Assembly: GCA_019114265.1 (NCBI GenBank)
Contig: DXFV01000029.1
Location: 66,233 to 130,232 of the forward strand
Source: Anaerofilum faecale
Lineage (GTDB): Bacteria; Bacillota; Clostridia; Oscillospirales; Ruminococcaceae
Direction: 5' to 3'
DNA length: 64,000 nt
Below the pieces are notes generated by a model. That model had not been told where the DNA came from, searched no databases, and saw only the letters and a list, made by a program, of their open reading frames with translations. The first letter of the stretch is position 1, and every line of letters begins with the position of its first letter. Shown here in pieces: positions 16,304-24,185 of this stretch. The translations under genes were made by a program, and so were the position numbers.

Positions 16304-17577
16304 GCGAAAAACTGCGCATCCGGCAGGCGATCGTGGTAGAAGGCCGCTACGACGCCGCCAAACTGGCCGATCTGGTGGACGCGCCCATCTTCACCACCAA
16401 CGGCTTCGGCATTTTCCGGGACAAGGAGATGCAGGAGCTGCTGCGCCGTCTGGGCCGCCGCCGTGGGCTGATCCTTCTCACCGATTCGGACGCCGCGGGC
16501 TTCCGCATCCGCCGCTTCCTCACCGACCTTGTGGGCGCCGACAGGGTGGCCCAGGCGTATATCCCGGCGGTGCCGGGCAAGGAGAGCCGCAAGGCCGCGC
16601 CGTCCAAGGAGGGCACGCTGGGGGTGGAGGGCCTCCCGCCGGCGGTGCTGCGGCAGGCGCTGGAGCAGGCGGGAGCCAGCCTGTGCGCCCCGCGCGAAGG
16701 CCGCGCCATCACCTGCACCGACCTCTACGAATTCGGGCTGTCCGGCACGCAGGGCAGCGCCCACGCCCGCCGCGCGCTGCTGGCCCGCATCGGGCTGCCG
16801 CCCCGCCTGTCCAAAAACGCGCTCTGCCACGTACTGAACACCCTGTATACCTATGAGGAGTTTTGCCAAATGCTGACCGAAAAACCGGTGCTGTTCTGGG
16901 ATTTCCACGGCACCCTTGCCGAACACGACCCCATCTGGTACGACGCCGCCCGGCTGGCCATCGAGCGCCTGTGCCCGGGCCGCCCGGTGGACTACCAGCG
17001 CATCCGCCGCACCTTCCATCAGTCCAATCTGCTGTGGTGGAAGCCGGTCACCGGGGAGGAGCGCCGCCTGTGCACGCCCGATGCGTGGTGGGCGTTTTTT
17101 GAACAGGAGTTCCGCTGGATCTTCTCGCAATGCGGCTACACCGCCGAGGAATCCGCCGCCATCGCGTCCGCCATACGGCCCATCATCGTGCAGCCGTCGT
17201 GGCACCGCCTGAAGCCGGACGCGGTCTCCACCCTCGCCGCCCTGCAAAAGCGGGGATACCGGCAGTACCTCCTCTCCAACAACTTCCCCGAGACCCCGCA
17301 GGTGGTGGAAGGGCTGGGCCTCGCCCCCTATTTCAGCGGGATGATCGTGTCGGCGCTGGTGGGATACGACAAGCCCCAAAAGGGCATCTTCCGCCTGGCG
17401 CTGGAGCAGGCGGGCAACCCCTCCTGTGCCTACATGATCGGCGACAACCCCAGCGACGACCTGGCCGGGGCCGCCGCCGCGGGTCTGGTGCCGGTGGGCG
17501 TGGCCGAAGCCGCCCATGCCCCGCAGGCCCAGCTGGGCAGCGAAACGCTCACGGGCCTGCTGGAGCTTTTTGCCTGA
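16300..17577 (+). CDS. RNase M5-like TOPRIM nuclease fused to a HAD hydrolase
   Basis: A 425-aa two-domain protein. Residues 1-190 match the RnmV (ribonuclease M5) TOPRIM family, which trims 5S rRNA precursor: QAIVVEGRYDAAKL carries the catalytic Glu, LLTDSDAAGFRIRR the DxD motif, and a DUF4093-like tail follows. Residues 191-425 form a HAD phosphatase: FWDFHGTLAEHDP (nucleophile Asp), YLLSNNFPE, YDKPQKG (Lys) and MIGDNPSDDLAG. The join is in frame with no break. An internal ATG at 16870 begins the HAD part, but no ribosome site precedes it. A fusion of these two activities is not a standard arrangement. The gene overlaps holA by 4 bases. Confidence 0.85.
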   Translation: MSEKLRIRQAIVVEGRYDAAKLADLVDAPIFTTNGFGIFRDKEMQELLRRLGRRRGLILLTDSDAAGFRIRRFLTDLVGADRVAQAYIPAVPGKESRKAAPSKEGTLGVEGLPPAVLRQALEQAGASLCAPREGRAITCTDLYEFGLSGTQGSAHARRALLARIGLPPRLSKNALCHVLNTLYTYEEFCQMLTEKPVLFWDFHGTLAEHDPIWYDAARLAIERLCPGRPVDYQRIRRTFHQSNLLWWKPVTGEERRLCTPDAWWAFFEQEFRWIFSQCGYTAEESAAIASAIRPIIVQPSWHRLKPDAVSTLAALQKRGYRQYLLSNNFPETPQVVEGLGLAPYFSGMIVSALVGYDKPQKGIFRLALEQAGNPSCAYMIGDNPSDDLAGAAAAGLVPVGVAEAAHAPQAQLGSETLTGLLELFA

Positions 17578-17586
17578 AAACAACAA

Positions 17587-17625
17587 ACCTCCCGTCTGGC
17601 AGCGCGGCCAAACGGGAGTTTTTTT
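17587..17625 (+). terminator. intrinsic terminator of the comEC-holA operon
   Basis: CTCCCGT (17589-17595) pairs with ACGGGAG (17612-17618) and is followed by seven T's, ten bases after the preceding stop codon. Confidence 0.85.
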
Positions 17626-17671
17626 GCGTATGCAGAATCTATAGGATAGAGGAAATCGGCAGCGCCTGCCG

Positions 17672-18619
17672 TTATTTCAAGGTCTGGTTTTTCACCTGCT
17701 CGGCATACCAAGGCAGCGGCGCGCGGACCACCCGGCCGGACAAACCGGCAAATTCCGGCTCCTCCATCACCGGGAAGGTCAGCTGCCAGGCGCACAGCGC
17801 CTGGTATTTCAGCTTCAGCTCCCGGTTGGCGGCCTGGCTGCCGTATTTGCTGTCGCCCAGAATGGGGCAGCCGATGCTGGCCATGTGGGCGCGGATCTGA
17901 TGGGTGCGCCCGGTGATCAGTTCCACCTGCAAAAGGGCCAGCCGCCCGCTCACCGCCACGGTCTCATAGCGCGTTTCCACCGGCTTTGCGCCCGGGCGGG
18001 GGGAGGGCAGAATCCGCACGATGCCGCGCGCGGCGTCCTTCTGCAGATAACCGCCCAGCGTCCCGGCGGCAGGCTTCGGCCGTCCAAAAGTCACGCACAG
18101 ATATTCTTTTTTCACGGCGCGGCGGCGGATCAGCTCTTCCATCTTCGCCAGCGCTCCGGCGGTTTTCGCCACCATCACAAGGCCGCTGGTGCCGGTGTCC
18201 AGCCGGTGGCACAGAAAGGGCGCAAACGCGTCGCTCGGGCGGTACGCCCCGCTCTGATACAGATACAGAAGCGCCCGGTTCAGCAGGGTGTCGGCCTCGT
18301 CGCCGTACACCGCCAGGCCGGCCGGCTTCACACACACCAGAAGCTGGTCGTCCTCGTAGGCCACCTCGGCCGGGCAGCGGGCGCGCAGAAAGGCCGGGCC
18401 GTCGGGCTGCCCCAGGCCCAGCTGCTCGTCCGGCACAAACAGGCGGATCACATCGCCGGTCTGCACCCGCGTGGACAGCGGCTGCTTTTTGCCGTTCAGC
18501 TTGATCTTGTTTTCCCGCAGCGCCCGGTTCCAGCGGCCGATGCCCATCGCCGGGAAGAGCTTCTGCAGATAGTTGTCCAGCCGCACCGCGGCGGCCGATT
18601 CCACCTTGATCTCCCGCAT
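17672..18619 (-). CDS. RluA-family 23S rRNA pseudouridine synthase
   Basis: A 315-aa protein. An N-terminal S4-like RNA-binding region (VRLDNYLQKLFPAMG...) is followed by the catalytic domain with the signature HRLDTGTSGLVMV containing the nucleophilic Asp. ELITGRTHQIRAHMA is the conserved later motif. The family isomerises uridine in rRNA or tRNA; it is closest to the RluC/RluD-type subgroup by its S4 domain, but the exact site cannot be told. It is the last gene of a minus-strand trio, 10 bases after the VOC protein gene. Confidence 0.92.
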   Translation of the reverse strand: MREIKVESAAAVRLDNYLQKLFPAMGIGRWNRALRENKIKLNGKKQPLSTRVQTGDVIRLFVPDEQLGLGQPDGPAFLRARCPAEVAYEDDQLLVCVKPAGLAVYGDEADTLLNRALLYLYQSGAYRPSDAFAPFLCHRLDTGTSGLVMVAKTAGALAKMEELIRRRAVKKEYLCVTFGRPKPAAGTLGGYLQKDAARGIVRILPSPRPGAKPVETRYETVAVSGRLALLQVELITGRTHQIRAHMASIGCPILGDSKYGSQAANRELKLKYQALCAWQLTFPVMEEPEFAGLSGRVVRAPLPWYAEQVKNQTLK

Positions 18620-18629
18620 GGCCCCTCCC

Positions 18630-19022
18630 TTACTCGTGCAGTTCCAGCGGCAGGCCGTCCGGGTCCTTGAAAAAGGTCATCCGTTTGCCGGTGAACTCGT
18701 CCATACGCACCGGTTCGGTCTCGATGCCAAGGCTGTGCAGCCAGGCCACCGCCGGCTCGATGTCCTCCACCCAAAAGGCCAGATGCCGCAGTCCGCAGGC
18801 TTCGGGGTAGTTGGGGCGCGCCGGGGCGCCGGGAACGCCGAAGATCTCCAGCTCGCAGTCGCCCAGGCGCAGGTCCAGCTTGTGGTCGCCGCGCTGGGGC
18901 CGGAAATTCTCCCGCACCACCGCAAAGCCCAGCAGGTCCACGTAAAAATGGCGGCTGGCCGCGTAATCCGATGCAATGATGGCAACGTGATGGATCTTGT
19001 TCAAAAAGGGATGTTCAGTCAT
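18630..19022 (-). CDS. VOC-superfamily protein (glyoxalase/SMU1112c-YaeR-like)
   Basis: A 130-aa vicinal-oxygen-chelate fold protein. It starts MTEHPFLNKIHHVAII, where the first His is the usual metal ligand, and shows the paired beta-alpha-beta repeats with GLRHLAFWVEDIEPA and ending FFKDPDGLPLELHE with the Glu ligand. It resembles the GloA2/YaeR subgroup, whose physiological substrate is unsettled, so lactoylglutathione lyase activity should not be assumed. Its start overlaps the stop of the upstream ATPase gene by 8 bases, so both belong to one operon. Confidence 0.88.
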   Translation of the reverse strand: MTEHPFLNKIHHVAIIASDYAASRHFYVDLLGFAVVRENFRPQRGDHKLDLRLGDCELEIFGVPGAPARPNYPEACGLRHLAFWVEDIEPAVAWLHSLGIETEPVRMDEFTGKRMTFFKDPDGLPLELHE

Positions 19023-19767
19023 TGTCTTCCTCCAACAGATAGTGCAGCATCCGCTGCGGGTCTTCCAGAAACCGGCGGGTGAGCCGGTAGTGCTCGGTCT
19101 CGGTGTAGTGCACCGGGTGGATGCCGGTCTCGTCGAACAGCTCCACCCGGCTGCCGGGCAGGGCCATCAGGATGGGCGAATGGGTGGCGATGAGGAACTG
19201 GCTGTCCGCGCGCGCCAGGCGGTCGATGCAGGCCATCAGGGTCAGCTGCCGGGCAGGGGAGAGGGCGGCCTCCGGCTCGTCCAGCAAATACAGCCCGCCG
19301 GGCACAAAGCGGTGCTCCACCAGTGCCAGAAAGCTCTCCCCGTGCGACTGCTCGTGCAGCCCGCGGCTGCCGTAGGGAGTGGGGGCGCCGATGCGGAATT
19401 CGTGCTCGTAGAGTTCGCTCAGATAGCTGGCCGCGTTGTAGAAGCTCTCGGCGCGCAGAAAATACCCTTCCAGCACCTGCCGCCGCCGTTTCAGGGTGAT
19501 GAGCCGGTGCAGTCCGGCGTGGGTGTCGCGGGTGGAAAACTGAAAGTTGCGGGTGCCTCCCTCGGGATTGAATCCCGCCGCCACCGCGATGGCCTCCAGC
19601 ACGGTGGATTTCCCGGTCCCGTTCTCGCCCACAAAAAAGGTCACCGGCGCGTCGAATGTCAGCTGCTTTTCCCGGCACAGGAACTGCACCGCCGGCAGTT
19701 TGGACAGATAGCTGTCCGCCTCCGGCGCACCGTCCATGCGCAGACCGGCCAGAATGGGTGCGTCCAT
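19015..19767 (-). CDS. AAA-family (SMC-like) ATPase
   Basis: A 250-aa ATPase of the small ABC/SMC-like class. Walker A is GENGTGKST, an ABC-like signature is HGESFLALVEH and Walker B is GLYLLDEPEAALS, followed by the His switch FLIATHSP. No coiled-coil insertion is present, which fits the predicted-ATPase group often found as single genes in Firmicutes. ATG 19767 has AGGAGG seven bases upstream and is preferred over an in-frame ATG at 19803. Its function is unknown; related proteins include stand-alone OLD-like ATPases, but no TOPRIM nuclease domain is attached here. Confidence 0.85.
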   Translation of the reverse strand: MDAPILAGLRMDGAPEADSYLSKLPAVQFLCREKQLTFDAPVTFFVGENGTGKSTVLEAIAVAAGFNPEGGTRNFQFSTRDTHAGLHRLITLKRRRQVLEGYFLRAESFYNAASYLSELYEHEFRIGAPTPYGSRGLHEQSHGESFLALVEHRFVPGGLYLLDEPEAALSPARQLTLMACIDRLARADSQFLIATHSPILMALPGSRVELFDETGIHPVHYTETEHYRLTRRFLEDPQRMLHYLLEEDND

Positions 19768-19834
19768 CGCCCTTCCTCCTTTCGCCCGCTGTGCCTTTAT
19801 CATAGCATATCCGCCCGCAAAAGGCCATAGATAG

Positions 19835-19873
19835 AAAAAGCCGCCCTGCCGGCAAGGCGCCGGACAGGGCGGC
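19835..19873 (-). terminator. intrinsic terminator after the zinc-ribbon membrane protein gene
   Basis: GCCGCCCTG (19840-19848) pairs with CAGGGCGGC (19865-19873). Read on the minus strand the stem is followed by five T's. It lies 10 bases past the stop at 19883. Confidence 0.85.
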
Positions 19874-19882
19874 AGCTGTGGT

Positions 19883-20419
19883 TCAGCGGAACAGAGAACG
19901 GCGTTTGTCGAAGTAAATCTTGTTCAGAATGATCATCACGACGACGGTGATGACACCGGGCAGCAGCGCGACAGCCGCCTGGGCGGAAGCGTTCAGGATG
20001 AGAAGTCCCACCATCGTGATGACATTGATCACGATCTGGATCGCACACACGGCATACAGCCCCAGAACGCCGCGCCACTGGTGATGCGCCAGCCACTGGC
20101 GCACCACGATGCTGAACACCGCCGCACCGATGTGCAGGATTCCCAGCACCGTCAGCAGGGCACCCAGACCGGGCATGTAGGCGTACAGCTCCTGGGCCGT
20201 CAGCATTCCGGCAGCCAGACTCTCCGCAAACATACCGGACAGATAGGAAAAGGCATTGTACAGGTTTACCACCGCACTTGCAAACAGCTGCACATAAATC
20301 ACAAACTTGAACCATTTCATCGGCAGTTCAACAGCTGTGACGTCCTGCGCCGCGCCGCACTGCGGGCAGAAAGGCGGGGGATTGGCGCCCAGATCGGCGC
20401 CGCATTTCATACAAAACAT
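19883..20419 (-). CDS. zinc-ribbon membrane protein of unknown function
   Basis: A 178-aa protein. The N-terminal double CxxC ribbon (MFCMKCGADL...FCPQCG) binds one zinc. Four hydrophobic segments follow (about residues 38-60, 82-105, 117-140 and 150-165), and a basic tail (KRRSLFR) ends it. Such zinc-ribbon plus multi-helix proteins are common in Firmicutes and mostly uncharacterised. AAAGGAGA is nine bases before the ATG. The gene is monocistronic, with a good promoter (20470-20498) and its own terminator. Nothing in the neighbourhood suggests a role. Confidence 0.85.
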   Translation of the reverse strand: MFCMKCGADLGANPPPFCPQCGAAQDVTAVELPMKWFKFVIYVQLFASAVVNLYNAFSYLSGMFAESLAAGMLTAQELYAYMPGLGALLTVLGILHIGAAVFSIVVRQWLAHHQWRGVLGLYAVCAIQIVINVITMVGLLILNASAQAAVALLPGVITVVVMIILNKIYFDKRRSLFR

Positions 20420-20469
20420 GATCGCTCATCTCCTTTGCGCGGTCGGACTGGCAGGTCCGCTCTGATTTC

Positions 20470-20498
20470 AGTGTAGCATCCAAAACAGGACAAGTCAA
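20470..20498 (-). promoter_or_regulatory. promoter of the zinc-ribbon membrane protein gene
   Basis: On the minus strand TTGACT (20493-20498) and TACACT (20470-20475) are 17 bases apart, about 50 bases upstream of the start codon. Confidence 0.65.
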
Positions 20499-20588
20499 TA
20501 TATGGTGGATGCTGTCGCCGAGAGCCTGTGCTATTTCTACAAAATCGCTGGGAAAAGTTGTACCTTTCACCAAAAAATAAAAGCTTGG

Positions 20589-20618
20589 TTGACATTCCAT
20601 CGTGGGGTATGCTACACT
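20589..20618 (+). promoter_or_regulatory. ptsG promoter
   Basis: TTGACA (20589-20594) and TACACT (20613-20618) with an 18-base spacer precede the antiterminator-controlled leader of ptsG. Confidence 0.7.
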
Positions 20619-20642
20619 GAACATGTGAAAAATATGAATCAA

Positions 20643-20733
20643 GGCGTGTAACTGTCTGGCAGGCACTAACCTTTGGCTATTACATAAGGGCGTATTGTAT
20701 GTATGTGTAATAGTTGTTGGTTGGTGTTTTTTT
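20643..20733 (+). promoter_or_regulatory. RAT antiterminator site overlapping a terminator (ptsG leader)
   Basis: GTGTAACTGTCTGGCAGGCA around 20645-20664, followed by CTAACC, resembles the ribonucleic antiterminator (RAT) recognised by BglG/GlcT proteins. Its 3' part, CACTAACC (20664-20671), pairs with GGTTGGTG (20719-20726) to start a terminator stem. CTATTACA (20677-20684) pairs with TGTAATAG (20706-20713) inside it, and seven T's follow (20727-20733). Forming the RAT would therefore exclude the terminator. The BglG-type gene two positions downstream is the obvious regulator. Confidence 0.8.
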
Positions 20734-20774
20734 CATTCAACCGACAAACGTTATAGATCGTTAGGAGGCTGTTT

Positions 20775-22898
20775 ATGAAAGACAAGTTTTTCGGCGTTTT
20801 GCAGCGGGTGGGGCGTTCCTTCATGCTCCCCATCGCCATCCTGCCTGTGGCAGGTCTGCTGCTCGGGCTGGGCAGTTCGTTCACCAACGAGACCACCCTG
20901 TCCACCTATGGCCTGCTGGACCTGATGGGTCCGGGCACCGTGCCCTATTTTATCTTCTCGGTGCTCAGCCGGTGCGGCGGCGTTATCTTCGACAACCTGC
21001 CGCTCCTCTTCGCCATCGGCGTTGCCATCGGCATGGCGCGCCAGGAAAAAGAGGTGGCCGCGCTGGCGGCCGCGGTTTCCTTCCTGGTGATGCACTCCGG
21101 CATCTCGGCCATGATCGGCCTCACCGGCGGCACCGAAGCGCTGCTGGAAGGTTCCACCGCGTCGGTGCTGGGCATCACCTCGCTGCAGATGGGCGCTTTC
21201 GGCGGCATCATCGTGGGTTTGGGCGTGGCCGCTTTGCACAACCGCTTTTATAAGATACAGCTGCCGCAGGCGTTGTCCTTCTTCGGCGGCACCCGCTTTG
21301 TCCCCATCATCAGTACATTGGTGTTTGCAGTGGTGGGCATTGCGATGTTCTTCATCTGGCAGCCCATCCAGACCGGCATCAACGCGCTGGGCGGGCTGGT
21401 GTACAGCTCGGGCTATCTGGGCACCTTCCTGTTCGGCATGATCAAGCGCCTGCTGATCCCCTTCGGCCTGCACCATGTGTTCTACCTGCCCTTCTGGCAG
21501 ACCGCCGTGGGCGGCACGATGGAGGTGGCCGGCACGATGGTGTCCGGCGCGCAGAACATCTTCTTTGCGCAGCTGGCCGATCCCACCGTCACCCACTTCT
21601 CCACCGCCGGCACCTGGTGCTTCACCGGCGAGTTCGTCCTGTATATCTTCGGCTTCCCCGGAGCCGCTCTGGCCATGTACCACTGTGCCAGCCCCGCCCG
21701 CAAAAAGCGGGTGGGCGGCCTGCTGCTGTCGGCCGCGCTGACCTCCATCCTCACCGGCATCACCGAGCCGCTGGAGTTCTCCTTCCTGTTTGTGGCGCCC
21801 TTTCTGTTTGCCATCAGCGCGGTGTTTGCGGGCCTGGCCTATATGCTGTGCCATATCCTGAACATCACGGTGGGCCTCACCTTCTCGGGCGGCTTCATCG
21901 ACCTGGCGCTGTTCGGCATCCTGCAGGGCAACGAGAAAACCGGCTGGCTGCTGCTTCTCCCGCTGGGCGCGGCCTTCTTTGCCGCCTACTATTTCGTGTT
22001 CCGATTCCTCATCCTCAAGTTCGACTTCAAGACCCCCGGCCGTGAGGAGGGCGATCAGGAGACCAAGCTCTACACCAAGGCCGACTACAATGCCCGCAAG
22101 GCGGAAAGCGAAGCCTCTGCCGGCCGCTCCGCCGCCATCGCGCGGGGCCTGGGCGGCGCCGCGAACATCAAGGACGTCGACTGCTGCGCCACCCGTCTGC
22201 GCATCACGGTGCAGGACAGCGCCGCGGTGGACCAGGCCGTTCTGAAATCCACCGGCGCCGCCGGCGTCATCCAGAAGGGCGCGGGCGTGCAGGTGGTCTA
22301 CGGCCCGCAGGTGAACATCATCAAGGCCGAGCTGGAGGAATATCTGCGCAGCGGCGCCGCTGCCGCTGCCCCCGCGCCGGCACAGGCCGAAGAGATGGCC
22401 GAAGCGACAAAGCCGGAGCACGGCAAGCTGCTGCGCACCCTCGTGATCGGCAGCCCGATGCACGGTGAAGCCGCCCCGGTCACCGCCTCGCCCGACGCCG
22501 CCTTTGCGGAGAAGATGATGGGCGACGGCGCCACCATCGTTCCCTGCGAGGGGCTGGTCACCGCCCCGTGCGACGCCACCATCAGCTTTGTGTTCGACAC
22601 CAACCACGCCATCGGCCTGGAGCTGGAGGAGGGCATCGAGGTGCTGATCCATGTGGGCATCAACACCGTGGAGCTGAAGGGCCAGGGCTTCAAGGCGCTG
22701 GTGCAGGAGGGTGACCAGGTGAAAAAGGGCGACCCGCTGCTGGAATTTGACCTGGACTATATCCGCGAGAACGCCTCCTCCACGTCCTCTCCGGTGCTCT
22801 TCACCACAATGGAGGACAACCAGCAGCTGCGCCTGCTGAAAGCCGGCCACGTCAAGCCGGGCGAAGACCTGCTGGCGCTGGACATCTACGAGGCCTGA
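20775..22898 (+). CDS. ptsG: glucose-type PTS transporter, EIICBA fusion
   Basis: A 707-aa membrane protein that imports and phosphorylates a hexose, probably glucose. The EIIC domain covers about residues 1-420 and carries the signature GITEPLEFSFLF. The EIIB domain follows at about 450-525 with the phosphocysteine in DVDCCATRLRI (near residue 468). The EIIA domain fills about 560-707, with the active His in IHVGINTVELKG (near 625). Domain order IIC-IIB-IIA is as in Bacillus PtsG. GGAGG precedes the ATG. Transcription is likely controlled by the RAT leader and the GlcT-like protein encoded next. N-acetylglucosamine-type specificity cannot be fully excluded from sequence alone. Confidence 0.93.
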   Translation: MKDKFFGVLQRVGRSFMLPIAILPVAGLLLGLGSSFTNETTLSTYGLLDLMGPGTVPYFIFSVLSRCGGVIFDNLPLLFAIGVAIGMARQEKEVAALAAAVSFLVMHSGISAMIGLTGGTEALLEGSTASVLGITSLQMGAFGGIIVGLGVAALHNRFYKIQLPQALSFFGGTRFVPIISTLVFAVVGIAMFFIWQPIQTGINALGGLVYSSGYLGTFLFGMIKRLLIPFGLHHVFYLPFWQTAVGGTMEVAGTMVSGAQNIFFAQLADPTVTHFSTAGTWCFTGEFVLYIFGFPGAALAMYHCASPARKKRVGGLLLSAALTSILTGITEPLEFSFLFVAPFLFAISAVFAGLAYMLCHILNITVGLTFSGGFIDLALFGILQGNEKTGWLLLLPLGAAFFAAYYFVFRFLILKFDFKTPGREEGDQETKLYTKADYNARKAESEASAGRSAAIARGLGGAANIKDVDCCATRLRITVQDSAAVDQAVLKSTGAAGVIQKGAGVQVVYGPQVNIIKAELEEYLRSGAAAAAPAPAQAEEMAEATKPEHGKLLRTLVIGSPMHGEAAPVTASPDAAFAEKMMGDGATIVPCEGLVTAPCDATISFVFDTNHAIGLELEEGIEVLIHVGINTVELKGQGFKALVQEGDQVKKGDPLLEFDLDYIRENASSTSSPVLFTTMEDNQQLRLLKAGHVKPGEDLLALDIYEA

Positions 22899-22931
22899 GG
22901 GATAAGCCGGGCCGCAGAAGGGGAGAATGCT

Positions 22932-23771
22932 GTGTACAGGATCACAAAGGTGCTCAACCACAACGCCACACTGGCCCAGAATCTCGACGACGGGCAGGAA
23001 AACCTTGTGGTGGGTAAGGGCGTGGGCTTCGGCAAAAAGCCGGGGCAGCGTCTGGAGTTCGCCAGCGGGGTCACCGTCTATCAGCTGTCGCAGAAATGCG
23101 ACCGCGGCGACCCGCGCGATCTTGTCAAGCGCATCGACCCTGTCTATCTCGGCATCGCCAACAGCATCCTGCTGCGCGCAAAAGAGGTGTTCGGCAGCGT
23201 GGACACCAGCATCCTGATCCCGATGGCCGACCACATCGCCTTCGCGGCCCAGCGCATCCGGAAACATTCCGCGCTCAGCAACCCGCTCACCTCCGACATC
23301 CGCGCGCTGTTTGCGCAGGAGTTCGCGGTGGCGCGCGAGGGAGGGCGCATGATCGAGCAGCAGACCGGCGTGCATTTCAGCGACGACGAGCTGGGCTACA
23401 TCGCGCTGCACATCCATTCGGCGCTGGAGTCGATGCAGGTGTCGCAGGCGATGCAGACCGCCCGGATCATCCGCGAATGTGTGGACCTGGTGCAGAGGGC
23501 GGCCGGCGTGTCCATCGACCTTTCCTCCCTCTCCTACAACCGGCTGATGAGCCATATCAAATTCATGGCGGCCCGCCTGCTGAAGGGCGAGCGGCTGCAG
23601 ATGGACGTGAACCGCATCATGCGGGATACCTGCCCCAAAGCCTTCGACATCGCGGCCGAGGTGTGCGCCCAGCTGGGCCGCACACTGGGCCAGCCGGTGG
23701 ACGAAGCCGAGATCGGGTATCTGGCCATGCATGTGGCGCGCGTGTTCGAGACCGAGGCGGCTCCCGCATAA
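22932..23771 (+). CDS. glcT: BglG-family transcription antiterminator (GlcT-like)
   Basis: A 279-aa RNA-binding regulator. The CAT RNA-binding domain (MYRITKVLNHNATLAQ..., residues 1-57) is followed by two PRD domains (about 66-170 and 175-279) that hold PTS-phosphorylated histidines, for example in YIALHIHSAL and YLAMHVAR. It should bind the RAT upstream of ptsG and prevent termination when sugar flows. The GTG start at 22932 has a G-rich ribosome site (AAGGGGAG) nearby. Located 33 bases after ptsG, it may be autoregulated by the same leader. Confidence 0.9.
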   Translation: MYRITKVLNHNATLAQNLDDGQENLVVGKGVGFGKKPGQRLEFASGVTVYQLSQKCDRGDPRDLVKRIDPVYLGIANSILLRAKEVFGSVDTSILIPMADHIAFAAQRIRKHSALSNPLTSDIRALFAQEFAVAREGGRMIEQQTGVHFSDDELGYIALHIHSALESMQVSQAMQTARIIRECVDLVQRAAGVSIDLSSLSYNRLMSHIKFMAARLLKGERLQMDVNRIMRDTCPKAFDIAAEVCAQLGRTLGQPVDEAEIGYLAMHVARVFETEAAPA

Positions 23772-23840
23772 AATAGGGCAGGCAGCCAACCGTCCCAAAC
23801 CGCAGAATAGACGAACCATAAAACAGAAAGGAAGACTGTT

Positions 23841-24101
23841 ATGAAAAGCTTTGTGTATGTAATCAAGGATCCCCTGGGCATCCACGCCCGTCCCGCCGGC
23901 ATGCTGGCCAAAGCGGCCAAACCCTATGCAGACACCCCCATCACCGTCACCAAGGGCGACAAGACCGTGAAAGCCTCCCAGCTGATGAAGCTGATGTCGC
24001 TGGGCGTCAAGACCGGCGATGAGGTCACCGTGGCGGCGGAAGGCCCCGCCGAGGATGAGGCCATCGCCGCGATGGAAGCCTTCTTCAAGGAAAACCTGTG
24101 A
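23841..24101 (+). CDS. ptsH: phosphocarrier protein HPr
   Basis: An 86-aa protein that relays phosphate from Enzyme I to EIIA domains. His15 lies in GIHARPAG and the regulatory Ser46 in VKASQLMKL, so HPr-kinase control (CcpA-type catabolite repression) is possible. The ribosome site GAAAGGAAGA is well placed before the ATG. The gene sits between the antiterminator gene and ptsI, forming a full general-plus-glucose PTS cluster. No HPr kinase gene was found in the window. Confidence 0.96.
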   Translation: MKSFVYVIKDPLGIHARPAGMLAKAAKPYADTPITVTKGDKTVKASQLMKLMSLGVKTGDEVTVAAEGPAEDEAIAAMEAFFKENL

Positions 24102-24185
24102 GGGTCCGGCAAAGTGTCCGTCGGCTGTCCCCCCGGCCGGCGGGCGCTTTGCCTGTTTTCATTCTAAAAACAGGAGGAGAGTGCA

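Noticed and set aside
20751..23885. 1044-aa open frame on the minus strand
   Set aside because: It is antisense to ptsG and the antiterminator gene, whose domains are unmistakable.
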